From: Dipteronia dyeriana
Lineage: Eukaryota; Streptophyta; Magnoliopsida; Sapindales; Sapindaceae
Length of the DNA: 64,000 nt
Direction: 5' to 3'
Assembly: GCA_032871835.1 (NCBI GenBank)
Contig: CM065303.1
Location: 20,648,001 to 20,712,000 of the forward strand
Part shown: positions 35,695 through 46,740 of the stretch, in pieces
Layout of the letters: each line of letters starts with the position of its first letter
How positions within the stretch are numbered: the first letter of the stretch is position 1
Notes under the pieces: model-generated
Databases searched by the model: none
The model's input: the letters and a program-made list of their open reading frames with translations, nothing else
What the model was told of the DNA's origin: nothing
Translations under genes and position numbers: made by a program

Positions 35695-35734
35695 TAGGTA
35701 TATTTTACACTATAATTGGTTAAGGGAATTTACA

Positions 35735-35790
35735 GACATGGCATATCTAATCATGCTGACTTGTCACGCTATCAAAAAATTCCTATAACA
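35735..35790 (-). repeat. LTR A, remaining segment after the insertion
   Basis: It resumes with GACATGGCATATCTAATCAT and ends TTCCTATAACA. It is followed by ATACCCCCCTCAAA, which on the minus strand is the polypurine tract of the first unit. Confidence 0.85.
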
Positions 35791-37067
35791 ATACCCCCCT
35801 CAAATTCTCGAGATGAGCTCTTGACGGCTCAACGAAGGGGATTTGAATAATTTTGATTTGTTGACGCTCTTATTGCTCTAACCCGATCAAGTATCTTATT
35901 AAACTGATCTGTTTTTTTTAACTAATTAAGTGTCTTATTAAACTGATCAGTCTTGGACTCCTTTTTGCTCCCTTATAGCTAGACCAGTTGGTGTCCTGAC
36001 TCTCTGTTCAAGATAATTTCCGACCGTCTTTTTTTTTGTTGGAGTAGTTGGTGTCTCGGCTCTTTGCTCAGGATAATTCTCAACTGTCTTGATTCGGTCA
36101 GTGTCTTGGCCTTTCACTCAGGATAATTTTCGACCGTCTTGATTCTTCGGTCGGTGTCTTGGGTTTTCGCTTAGGATAATTCCCAATCGTGTTGAGTTTT
36201 CAACCAAGAGGTGTTCTGGGAACCTTGCCCTATTTTTTCCTGTTTTTCCCATGTAAACAAGTCACCAAAGATGTCTTCTGGTTTTGTCTGTTTATAAGGG
36301 TTTGGCCGAATCGTTAGTGAAATACTAACACAACCGAATGCATTTCACCAGGTTTGCCCTGATAGCGTACCCGAGTACTTTTTTTCGATAAAACCAGTAT
36401 CTCGGGGTGGTCGGATTGCTGACGGTGCTATATATGCACCCAGTCAGTTCGGCAGGTGCGTCAGATTTCTAACACCCGACTTCTCAGCCTCTCTGACACC
36501 TTCACCCACCAAGGTAGGTGTCAACGCTACGAGTTTATCTTTGATAACAAAGATGATTGTAAAAAATTCGAACACCATTCTTCGCTTATTTATTAATTGA
36601 TCTGAAATTTAACATCTAAAAACCAAAAATAATTAGAAAAACTAAGAATAAAGAACAAACAAAAATTATCTTAAATAAAAACAGAAAGCAGATAAGCTAT
36701 CACACTCAAGAGTAGGTTTTTTTTGGAACTCTTTGCAAATTCGCCCACTTACATATATTCTGACGTTGATACAACAGATAATCCACCCTTAGCACCTTTT
36801 TTTTGGGTTTGCAATAGTGTCTCAGTGTTTTGTCTATTTATGTAGTAGTCGTTGGGATGCTCATGATTTTTATTGATGTGACCCATTGTAATAACTCCAC
36901 TTTGAAGCTTTGAATATTGTTTTCGCAATGTTCTTCCTCTGAATTTGGTCAAGACCGCAACTCTTACTACAGATCTTGTAGTTGATCCATATCAAAATTC
37001 CTTCTGCACTTTGTTAATGAGGGTTTCCTGAAGTTGAGTTCTACGGCCCCCTTTTTCTAGCACTAGT
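35791..37067 (-). other. internal region 1 of the LTR array
   Basis: The region has no gag-pol. Near its minus-strand 3' end (35990-36190) are four or five units of about 50-60 bp containing GGTGTCTCGGCTCTTTGCTC and GGATAATT..CGACCGTCTT, comparable in position to the 3' tandem repeats of the Tat-like element. About 116 bases after its 5' LTR (B) is a short minus-strand frame (36952-36749) with KQYSKLQSGVITMGHI, also found in internal region 2. The adjoining reading in another frame is equally open, so coding is unproven. Confidence 0.75.
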
Positions 37068-38044
37068 TGTTGACGGTGATTTTTTTATTACGTAGGATTG
37101 ATCACATGTCTAACTAGTTTTGCTAATTGTCGAAGATGTTATGGAGAAAATAGAAAAAAGGGGAAACGCATGCACACATAAGTTTCTATGGTAAAACCCC
37201 AAAGTGGGGAAACATCCACGGTTGTCGGTAACGACGAGAAGAATTCACTATGAATAGAATGATTACCCACTCAATCTCTCCTTTTTGGCGTATCTCTCTA
37301 TTTTTCTATGTATCTATTCTACGTGTTGTTCCTATATATATTTTTTACAATGAGATTATGGGTTTATTTACCTATGTATAAAATCCTAATCGTTTTTATA
37401 CAAATAAGGAAATGTGATAGTGTTTCATTAGAACTGGTTACTTATTGAATTCGTCATCTTCTTTCCTGTTTCGAAGATCTTATGTATTGAATTAGAGTCT
37501 TTGTATGATTTTGGTTGAATGGTTCGTTTAGGACTTATTTTCTGATTGGTGTGCAATCTTCTAGAAGAGCAGTGTTATTGCTTGATTTGGACTCGTTTCC
37601 TATTTAGTGTTTATCCTTCTGGAATCTTTAAGTTCTTTCCTAAATAGACTTCTATGATACTAGAGAAGAAATAAGGATATTTCATTATTAGAGTGTGATT
37701 CTAGATTCCTTGTTTAAGTAAGACAATTCTTCTTCATATTTGAGTCTTAGTTACCTTTAATGCCTCAATTGCGTTGTCCAACTTACCAATTGTCTAATCT
37801 CAAACAGACTTCTTTTATCCCGATCGAATGGTCCGAACCAAGTTGTCTCTACTTGATCGGCTAGTTTCCCCCGACCAGGTTATTTGTGCCCGATCGATTA
37901 GTTTTCCCGCTCATCTTGGGTAATCTTGACTAGGCTTTGAGATCATCTATTAATTGTCTTGGGGTAATCTTCCCTGATTGACCTTTATGGCGTGGCATAT
38001 CTAATCATGCTGACTTGTCATGCTATCGAAAAATCCCTATAACA
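37068..38044 (-). repeat. LTR B (shared middle LTR)
   Basis: This 977-bp LTR (TGTTGACGG...CCCTATAACA on the plus strand) has internal sequence on both sides and no target duplication of its own, as expected for the shared LTR of a recombined tandem. The hairpin block is at 37187-37222, with inner stem CCCC/GGGG. Confidence 0.9.
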
Positions 38045-39303
38045 ATACCCCACCCCCCTCAAATCCACTAGATGAGCTCTTGATAGCTCAACGAAGGGGA
38101 TTTGAATAATTTTAATTTTTTGATGCTTCCGAACTTATTGCTCTAACCCGATCAAGTATCTTATTAAACTGGTTGTTTTTTTTAATTGATCAAGTGTCTT
38201 ATTAAACTGATCAGTCTTGGACTCCCTTTTGCTCCCTTCTGGATCAATCGTTGTCTTGTCTCTCTGCTCAAGATAATTTTCGATCGTCTTTTTTTTGTTG
38301 GACTAGTCGGTGTTCCGGCTCTTTGCTCAGGATAATTCCCGACTGTCTTGATTCGGTCGATATCTTGGTCTTTCGTTCAAAATAATTTCCGACCATCTTG
38401 ATTCTTCGGTCGATGTCCTAGCTTTTCGCTTAGGATAATTCCCGACCGTCCTGAATCTTCAGCCAAAGGTGTTCTGGGAACCTTGCCCCATTTTTCCCTG
38501 TTTTTCCCATATAAACAAGTCACCAAGGACGTCTCCTGGTTTTGTTTGTTTATAAGGGTTTGGCCGAATCGTTAGTGAAATACTAACACAGCAGATCGTA
38601 TTTCCCCAGGTTTTTCTTGATAGCGTACCTGAGTATTTTTTTTCCCGGTAAAACCAGCATCTCAGGGTGGCCAGATTGCTGACAGTACTTTACGTGCACC
38701 AAGTCAGTTCGGCAGACGCGTCAGATCTTTAACACCCGACTTCTCAACCTCTCTAGCACCTTCACGAGTTTATCTTTGATAACAAAGATGATTGTAAAAA
38801 ATTCGAACACCATTCTTAGCTTATTTATTAATTGATCTGAAGTTTAACAATATCAAAACACCAAAAATAATTAGAAAAACTAAGAATAAAACACAAACTA
38901 AAAATATCTTAAATAAAAACTGAAAGCAAATAAATTATATCCCTCAAGAGTAGGTAGATTTTTTTTGGGGAACTTCTTTTATGAATTCGCCCGCTTGACT
39001 ATGTTCTGATGTTGATACAACAGATAATCCACCCCTTTTTTTTATTTGCAAGAGTGTCTCGGTGTTTCTTCTTTTTATGTTGTAATGGTTGGGATGCTCT
39101 TGATTTTTAAGGATGTGACCCATTGTAATAACTCCACTTTGAAGCTTCGAGTATTGTTTTTGCAATATTCATCCTTTGGATTTGATCAAGACCACAACTT
39201 TTGCTCGGGTCCTATAGTTGATCCATATCGGAATTCCTTCTGAACTCTGTTCATGAGGGTTCCTCGAAGTTGAGTTTTACGCCCCCAATCTTCTAGAGCC
39301 AGT
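38045..39303 (-). other. internal region 2 of the LTR array
   Basis: Collinear with internal region 1: a polypurine-like ATACCCCACCCCCCTC next to LTR B, the GGATAATT..CGACCGTC tandem repeats at about 38250-38450, then AT-rich sequence. A short minus-strand frame at 39165-38944 carries KQYSKLQSGVITMGHI and GGLSVVSTSE, as in region 1. No retroviral enzyme domains are present. Confidence 0.75.
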
Positions 39304-40281
39304 TGTTGACGATGATTTTTAGATTACGTAGGATTGATCACACGTCTAACAATTTTTGCTAATTATCAAAGATGTTATTTAGAAAATAGAAAAAAAGGAA
39401 AAATCATGCACATATAATAAGTTTACTTGATAAAATACCAAGGTGGGAAAACATCCACGGTTACCGGTGACAGTGCGAAGAATTCACTATGAATAGAATG
39501 ATTACACACTTAATCTCTCTTTTTTGGCGTATATCTCTGCTTTTTTGTGTATCTTTTATACGTGTTGTTCCTATATATATTACAATGAGATTATGAGTTT
39601 ATTTATCTGTGTGTAGAACCCTAACCATTATTATACAAATAAGGAAATGTGATATTGTTTAATTAGAACTGGTTACTTTTTGAAGTCGTTTTTGCCTTCT
39701 TTCCTGTTTCGCAGATCTTGTGTATTGAATTAGAGTCTTCGTATGATTCTTGTTGAATGGTCAGTTTAGGACTTATTTCCTGATCGGTGTGCAGTCTTTT
39801 AGAAGAGCAAAGTTATTGGCTGATTTGGACTCGTTTTCTGTTTGGTGTTTATCCTTCTGGAAGCTTTGAGTTTTTTCCTGAATATAATTCTCTGATATTG
39901 GAGAGGAAATAAGAATATTTCCTTATTGAAGTGTGATTCTAGATTCCTTGTTTAAGTAAGACAATTCTTCTTCATATTTGAGTCGTAGTTGCCTTTAATG
40001 TCTCTCACTCATTGTCCAACTGACCAATTGTCTAATCCCAACTAGACATCTTTTATACATATCGAACGATCCCAACCAAGTTGTCTCTATCCGATCAGCT
40101 AATTTTTCCGACCAAGTTATTTGTGCCTGATCGTTTAGTTTTCTAGATCATCTTAGGTAATCTTGACTAGTCCTTGAGATCATCTATTAATTGTCTTGGG
40201 TTAATCTACGCATATTGATTTTTATGACGTGACATATCTAATCATGTTGACTTGTCACGCTATCAAAAAATCCCTATAACA
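39304..40281 (-). repeat. LTR C (5' LTR of second unit)
   Basis: This 978-bp LTR ends CCCTATAACA at 40281 and is followed by TATTG, the partner of the duplication left of LTR A. A degenerate hairpin block lies at 39425-39461. Confidence 0.9.
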
Positions 40282-40286
40282 TATTG

Positions 40287-41684
40287 AATTGCTTCGATTG
40301 TGTGATTGACAACTAAATTGTTACTCAAACACATTAACTGCGTTGTTGAAGAGTTGAAGAAAATTATTCAAATTTATAAGTCTTTTAATAAATGAGCTTT
40401 ACAATTTTATACCAGTTAACAATGTAAAACTCAATTTTATTAACATATTTTTTTTTATTGTCTTGTTTTGTAAAGATATGACTCAGGTATTGATACAAGT
40501 GCATGCCTTTCATATGCTCCAAAACCTAGTTATCATATAAAAAAAAACAGATTCAACCTCTTAAATTAATAAAATATATATTGTATTTTAAAATCTCCTC
40601 CGATCATGGAGGAGATATGAGATCCCCTCCCCTTATCCTCCCTTCCCTCGTACATGAAGATAGAGATTCCACTGGCATATGAAGAATCTCCAAACTCGAT
40701 GGAGTAGTATTTTTTTTATTATACAGTATTAAAATTTAAAAAATATTTAAACATCTAGGGTCAGATAATGCACCTATAAATATGATAAGCACACTCATGT
40801 ATAAAATTTAAAATTAAATCATTACTACGAGCACCTATATTAATGTCAATAGTTCCCTTATTTAAATGAATGTATTCATTTTAATATAATTTATTTATAA
40901 ACCCTCTTAAATTATTAACACACCCAATTTCACAACTGATAAATTCTTAAGTTCTCCATGTTCGAAAACACAATATAACATCATATATCTTCTCAACATT
41001 TACAAATATTAAGCATCATCTATGTTGATAATAATCAAGTTGTTGATATCTATTTCAACGGATTTAACATCCTCATACCACCGTTGATATCCTGGATACA
41101 CAACGATATGTAATGTTATTTTATTTTAAAAAACAAAATATTTATCACTTTTTGTTTATCGATAGAGTTCATAACGAAAAAAAATACGTACCTATATATG
41201 ATCCGAGTACTTCCGATTTTTTTTTTCATTACTTTGTTATATGACAATTGAAGATTTTGGTACTTGAAATAGAAATAGGGTTTAATTAGAGTTTAGTTTT
41301 TTTTTAATAAAGTGATATGAGTGTAATTAATAAGTGTACATAATGTTTGATTTATTTTTTATTAAACTAATTTGTCCGTATGGGTAAGTTTCTATGGCGA
41401 TATTTTTGTAATTAATTTTTTATTAAAAAACAAGTGTGTTTATCATATTTATGAGTGTCAATATCGGCACCCCTAGTTTATTTATTATAGAATAGAGTAG
41501 AAGTTTAGTGACTTTCCGAATTGAGGCTAGGGGTAAATTAGACTTTTCCATGGTCAACCGTCAGTTATAACCATGGTCAATGAAATTAAGGGAAAGTTTG
41601 TTCAATAAAATACTTTTTTTGCTAACGGTCCAATTTCATTGAAAATTAGGTTAAATTAGTGCAATTTTCCTCAAATTTATTATA
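40287..41684. other. intergenic, no gene seen
   Basis: AT-rich DNA. A short GC-richer palindrome-like patch (GGAGGAGAT...ATCCCCTCC) lies near 40609-40632. No element ends or coding sequence could be supported. Confidence 0.6.
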
Positions 41685-41687
41685 TTA

Positions 41688-43114
41688 AAACATCTCCAAT
41701 GCTATAAGCAAATTTGGATCCTTAAAAGTTGACACCTCAGCTTTGAGCATTGTTTTCAGGGATTGCTAAATTTGATAATTCTATAGTTCACAATGGTACG
41801 CTTTATTTAAATAAAAAATATTTTTTCACAATTCCTACTCATTTTTATTTCATTGTTTCCGCTCTAAAAGCTATAAAATCACACAGATAATTCGTCAAAC
41901 ATCTTGAATACATTGCTATTGAACAGGGTAAAAAAAAAACAAAAACAAAAACTATAAAAGACAAGAGAATGCATAAGATATGAATATTAATCAATCCGTA
42001 GTGAAGAGACGAAGTTTACCTAATTGAAATTTTTAGGATCGAAACAATAATGAGATACATAGATGATCAGAGGAAAAAAAAAGAAAAAAAAAAGCCACAT
42101 ATGAGAGAGAAAGAATAAAATTACAACAACAATTATTTTGTGTTAAGTTTGTATTTGATGATTGAAACTCAATCTTTAAATTTGATTATTAGAGAGACAA
42201 TTTGATTATTGATGTTGACGGTGAATTTTCGATAGTTAACCAATCAACAATTTAAATCGATGTTAGCCTACAAATATGAATGAAATAAATGTTGCAATGA
42301 ACATAATGTGATTATACAAAACAGAATATGTGGTAAAACTCCGGTGATCAGAGAAACATTCACTAGTTGTTGCCTTAGCAATTTAGTCAAATCCACTATA
42401 AATGTTTAAGTAGTACAAATTTTTTTATATCTCTTTCTCTCTCTAATTGATTGCCCTCTTTTCTATATCTTTGCAGGGGTTTATATATACTTGGTGTAGC
42501 TAGGGTTTTTTTTTTATCGTGGTACACAAGTAAAAGATTACGGAGTTGATTTAGGGATATATTTCCTATATTATTGTGTTTTATATGCGGTTGAATCATA
42601 TCCCATTTTTATCTTTGATCACCTAAAGTGTCAGAGTGGATCTATTTGTTTTTCTTGTTGGACTCTTGACAACTATATTATAGTTGACTTGTGACTTCTA
42701 GTCGTTGGTTGCTTACCTTATGGGTAGTGGATAGAGTTTTTGGGCAGGGGATAGAATTTCACGTAGTTCCCTCATGTTTGTGCTGAGTAGGCATGAACAT
42801 GCTTCGTTCTTCTGCTCGTCTCACCCTGGTTTTACTCGGTTTTTTACGGGTCTGATATTTCCTATTGATTTCGAATAGTTTCTCCATGTGGAGTCTTTGC
42901 ATCTCCTTTTGGTTGGTCCTTTTGATTTTCGGCTTACGTGGCTATGCCTGTCCTCCTCTTTTTGATGATGTGTTTTGTTTTGGTGAATTTCGACATATAA
43001 CAATTGATAACTACTATTGCTAAATTTTAGCGACTCTGATAGATAGTGTTTTTTTGGATAAATAATTAAATTTTGAATACGCTCATACTTTTGAAGATAC
43101 TATCGGAGATGCTC
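41688..43114. mobile_element. Tourist-like MITE copy 1, split by a solo LTR
   Basis: The ends are AAACATCTCCAATGCTAT and, in reverse, GAGCATCTCCGATAGTAT. TTA lies on both sides (41685-41687 and 43115-43117), consistent with PIF/Harbinger-type insertion. Net length is about 630 bp without the LTR. It has no coding capacity and shares its whole length with the neighbouring copy. Confidence 0.65.
42213..43002 (-). mobile_element. solo LTR, 790 bp
   Basis: The plus strand reads TGTTGACGG...GACATATAACA, so the minus strand reads TGTTATATGTC...CGTCAACA, as in the Tat-like LTRs. It is flanked by the 5-bp duplication ATTGA (42208-42212 and 43003-43007). No internal region is present. A hairpin block lies at 42328-42366 on the minus strand. 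This is a third Tat-like LTR family, different in sequence from LTRs A-C. Confidence 0.9.
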
Positions 43115-43117
43115 TTA

Positions 43118-43757
43118 TAACATCTCTAAGGGTATAAGTAAATTTGGATCTTTAAAAGCTGCCACCTTAGCATTTGGGGATTGTTTTCAGGATTGTTAAA
43201 TTTGATGATTGTGTAGTCTACAACGGTACACTTTATCTAAATTAAAAATCTATTTTATCTAATTCAAAAATCTACTCCTGCCACATATTTTTCACTGTTC
43301 ACGCTCACTTTTATTCCTATGTTTTCACTCTAAAAGCTATAAAATCACACGAACAATTCGTCAAGCATCTTAAATACATTGCTATTGAACATGGTAAAAA
43401 AAACAAAAAAAACCTATAAAAGATGCGAAAAGTTTTATGATATGGATATTGATCAATTCATAATTAATATATGGATTTTATCTGATTGGAATTTTTAGGG
43501 TAGAAACAATGATGAGATACATATGTGACCAGAGAAAAAAAGAAAAGAAAAAAAAGGCACATACAAGAGGGAAATAATAAAATTACAGTAGAAATTATTT
43601 TGAGTTAAATTTATATTTGATGATTGAAAGTGAATCTTCAAATTTAATTAATAGAGAGGTAATTTGATTACCAATGTCTGTTATTGTTAAATCTTAATGA
43701 CTTTTTTAAACAATAATTTTTAGATAAATAATCAAAATTTGATTACCCACAGACAAA
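43118..43757. mobile_element. Tourist-like MITE copy 2, right end lost
   Basis: It starts TAACATCTCTAAGGGTATAAG directly after the TTA that ends copy 1. It follows copy 1 through CTATAAAATCACACGAAC and AATTCGTCAAGCATCTT to about 43757, where similarity stops without a matching right terminus. It lies about 170 bases upstream of the eEF1A TATA box. Confidence 0.6.
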
Positions 43758-43885
43758 ATGTTAACGTTTGTGCTGAGGCCTGAGGGTGCATGCGTGTGTA
43801 GCGCCACTGTAAGCCGACACAGATTGACAGATAGTTCAATGATATTTTCTACTAATAAACGACGCCGTTCTCGGTTCTTGAAGTG

Positions 43886-43946
43886 TACAAGGGCATTTTC
43901 GGAAATGTGAAAACTATAACGCTCCTATAAAAACACACAAACCCTA
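43886..43946 (+). promoter_or_regulatory. eEF1A core promoter with TATA and telo-box
   Basis: TATAAAA is at 43926-43932. A telo-box AAACCCTA follows at 43939-43946, and its reverse TAGGGTTT is at 44000-44007 in the leader. AAGGGCATTTTCGGAAA at 43889-43905 resembles the plant tef-box. This combination is typical of plant translation-elongation and ribosomal genes. Transcription probably begins near 43955. Confidence 0.75.
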
Positions 43947-44026
43947 TCTCTCCACCTTCACTTGCGTTTTTAGGCTCTGAATTCTCTCTCGCTTGCGGCT
44001 AGGGTTTTAAAATCTCTCAACTTAAG

Positions 44027-44927
44027 GTCTGATTTCTCTTTCAATATCTTTTTCGATTTATAATTTCAATTTACTACTCATGTATCTATGTTTGTGTTTA
44101 TTCGTGATTCGATTTGTATCTGTTTGTTTTATTCAAGTTTCGATGGTTTATAATTGGTTTGATTTCGTCTTTTGAATGTTTAGTTTCTCTATTCTTTTGG
44201 TTCGATTGATGTTTTTTAATATCTGCGAGGATTATTTTGTTGTTAATTTGTGATTTGATTGGTGTTCAGTTCACTTGATTTTAGTTCTAATGACTTGGAT
44301 TTGTGTAAATGATTTTCAGTTCTATTCGATTTACATGTATTTTTTGCATTTTGTTATTTAAGTTTTCGTTTGACTTGATTTGAAGCCTGTTTACCACTGA
44401 TTTGGATTTGTGTTTTGAATTGTTATTTCTGTTTTTTTTGTGTTGATCCGTTTTTCTCTTCTTAGATTCAGTTTAGATTGAAAACCTGATCTACATATAT
44501 TCAGTTTTTAAATTTCCAGATCTGAATAATCGGTCTTATTTTTCAGTGGTATTCAACAGATTTATCTCTGTTTCGTTTATTTTAATGTTTACTTCATAAC
44601 GGAATCTGATATTAACATATGTTTGCTTATATGTGGAACTCTGTATTATTGTTCTTTTGCTGTTTTTAAATCAGAGACAATTTGAGTATGTCACTTTATG
44701 GCACCATAAATGATATGTGAGTAGTGTCACTATGATTTAATTTATTTATTCAGATTCATTTACAATGTATATAACCCTAACTGTGGCACACAGCACTATG
44801 ATGCATGTGCATTCACTTCATATGAATTTCATTGCTCATTAAGTTTGCAAACATATTTTCTGGATATTGTTGAAGTTTGTGAGAATTCTTACAGTATTTG
44901 CCCACTGTTGTTCCTACTTTTGAACAG
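44027..44927 (+). other. 5' UTR intron of eEF1A
   Basis: The donor AAG|GTCTGATTT and acceptor GAACAG|TTTTCC bound a 901-bp T-rich intron 20 bases upstream of the ATG. A leader intron in this position is characteristic of plant eEF1A genes and commonly enhances expression. Confidence 0.85.
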
Positions 44928-44947
44928 TTTTCCACAAGCAATCTACT

Positions 44948-46398
44948 ATGGGAAAGGAAAAGATTCACATTAGCATTGTGGTCATTGGCCATGTCGACTC
45001 CGGAAAGTCAACCACCACTGGCCACTTGATCTACAAGCTTGGAGGTATTGACAAGCGTGTGATTGAGAGGTTTGAGAAGGAGGCTGCTGAGATGAACAAG
45101 AGGTCATTCAAGTATGCTTGGGTGCTTGACAAGCTAAAGGCTGAGCGTGAGCGTGGTATCACCATTGATATCGCCTTGTGGAAGTTTGAGACCACAAAGT
45201 ACTACTGCACTGTCATTGATGCACCTGGACATCGTGATTTCATTAAGAACATGATTACTGGAACTTCCCAGGCTGATTGTGCTGTCCTTATCATTGATTC
45301 CACCACTGGAGGTTTTGAAGCCGGTATCTCTAAGGATGGTCAGACCCGTGAGCATGCACTTCTTGCCTTCACCCTTGGTGTGAAGCAAATGATTTGCTGC
45401 TGTAACAAGGTAATGTTTTTGTATTTTGTGGTTTACAGTAGCAGTTGTATTTCATTTAAACTTAAATGTTCTTCTGTTTCATCGTTGTTGACATGTACTG
45501 TTGATTTGTGGAACAGATGGATGCCACCACCCCCAAGTACTCAAAGGCAAGATATGAAGAAATCGTGAAGGAAGTGTCTTCATATTTGAAGAAGGTTGGT
45601 TACAACCCGGATAAGATTCCATTTGTCCCCATCTCTGGATTTGAGGGTGACAACATGATTGAGAGGTCCACCAACCTTGACTGGTACAAGGGCCCAACTC
45701 TTCTCGATGCACTTGACCAGATCAATGAGCCCAAGAGGCCAACCGACAAGCCTCTTCGTCTACCACTTCAGGATGTCTACAAGATCGGTGGTATTGGAAC
45801 TGTACCTGTTGGACGTGTTGAAACTGGTATCCTCAAGCCAGGTATGGTTGTGACCTTTGGTCCAACTGGATTGACCACTGAAATTAAGTCTGTTGAGATG
45901 CACCATGAGGCTCTCCAGGAGGCTCTTCCTGGTGACAATGTTGGGTTCAATGTTAAGAATGTTGCCGTCAAGGATCTCAAGCGTGGTTTTGTGGCATCTA
46001 ACTCCAAGGACGATCCTGCCAAGGAGGCTGCCAACTTCACCTCCCAGGTTATCATCATGAACCACCCTGGCCAGATTGGAAATGGATACGCCCCTGTTCT
46101 CGACTGCCACACTTCCCACATTGCTGTCAAGTTTGCTGAAATCCAGACCAAGATTGACAGGCGTTCTGGTAAGGAGATTGAGAAGGAGCCCAAGTTCTTG
46201 AAGAACGGTGATGCTGCGTTCGTTAAGATGATTCCCACAAAGCCTATGGTGGTTGAAACTTTCTCCGAGTATCCTCCTCTTGGTCGCTTTGCAGTTAGGG
46301 ATATGCGCCAGACTGTTGCTGTGGGTGTCATCAAGAGCGTGGAGAAGAAGGACCCAACTGGCGCTAAGGTGACTAAGGCTGCTGCCAAGAAGAAGTGA
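44948..46398 (+). CDS. EF1A: translation elongation factor 1-alpha (eEF1A)
   Basis: The gene encodes the GTPase that delivers aminoacyl-tRNA to the ribosomal A site in the cytosol. Two coding exons, 44948-45409 and 45517-46398, are joined by a 107-bp intron (GT/AG, phase 0) and give 447 aa, the normal plant length. The P-loop GHVDSGKST is at residues 14-22, DAPGHRD at 91-97 and NKMD at 153-156. The intron falls exactly between K154 and M155 of NKMD. Beta-barrel domains II and III follow (from about residue 240), with the basic tail [10 protein letters not shown]. The start is fixed by the universal MGKEK. Codons are GC-richer than the surroundings. No lesion is seen, so it is very probably functional. 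Confidence 0.98.
45410..45516 (+). other. EF1A: coding intron of eEF1A
   Basis: The donor AACAAG|GTAATG and acceptor GGAACAG|ATGGATGCC restore the NKMD motif. The intron is T-rich and 107 bp. Confidence 0.95.
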
Positions 46399-46740
46399 AC
46401 CGCGCAGATTGCTGTTTATGCTAGTAATGGCTTTAATCATCATTGCAATAATTTCTTATGGGTTCTTGTTAGGAGTCCAATTGTTGGAAGTTTAGGTGTC
46501 AAGTTTGATTGTTACAAGTCATCACCATCATCAAGGAGCTTCTGCTCGCAGAACTGGGTTCTTGACCGGCGGTGGCGAGATTGCATTTGGAGTCGTTTAC
46601 ATTTTCTCCCCGTGTCTGCTTGGTGTTACAGAACCTTTTGTGATGTTTAATTTTTGTTTAGCAGCTCAGGAGTTTTAGGTATTTACCTGGGCTTCGCTGG
46701 ATGTTATATGTTTTGAATTCTTAAATATCTGTGGTTTATT
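46399..46740 (+). other. EF1A: eEF1A 3' UTR (approximate end)
   Basis: The T-rich sequence after the TGA, with TTTTGTGATGTTTAATTTTTG near 46635, is probably followed by polyadenylation around 46680-46760, where composition becomes strongly AT-rich. No exact site can be read. Confidence 0.6.

Larger units (their letters stand above)
33467..35734 (+). mobile_element. 2.27 kb LTR-like insertion (solo LTR or deletion derivative)
   Basis: It starts TGTTAGGTTTTAG, ends AATTTACA and is flanked by GACAT on both sides (33462-33466 and 35735-35739), which is the signature of an LTR element. It has no coding region. The right part contains CACTATAATTGGT near 35708-35720, resembling the LTR/primer-site junction of long-LTR copia (SIRE-like) elements, then only 14 more bases. 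It may therefore be more than a pure solo LTR. A GC-rich U3-like segment (34180-34345), a TATA-like TCTTTAAAACC near 34380 and a leader with tandem repeats fit a plus-strand LTR. Confidence 0.8.
32545..40281 (-). mobile_element. LTR-internal-LTR-internal-LTR retroelement array (non-autonomous)
   Basis: Three LTRs (A 32545-35790 including an insertion, B 37068-38044, C 39304-40281) alternate with two related internal regions (35791-37067 and 38045-39303). The whole array is flanked once by TATTG (32540-32544 and 40282-40286). On the minus strand the LTRs read TGTTATAGGGA...GTCAACA, and a G-rich polypurine tract sits just upstream of LTRs A and B, fixing the orientation. The internal regions are only about 1.26-1.28 kb with no pol. 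LTR ends and tract resemble the Tat-like element at 6555-18352, so it is probably a Tat-related non-autonomous family. One insertion followed by unequal LTR recombination explains the array. Confidence 0.88.

Noticed and set aside
45760..46443. 227-codon open frame antisense to eEF1A
   Set aside because: It is a shadow of the conserved, codon-biased eEF1A exon on the other strand.
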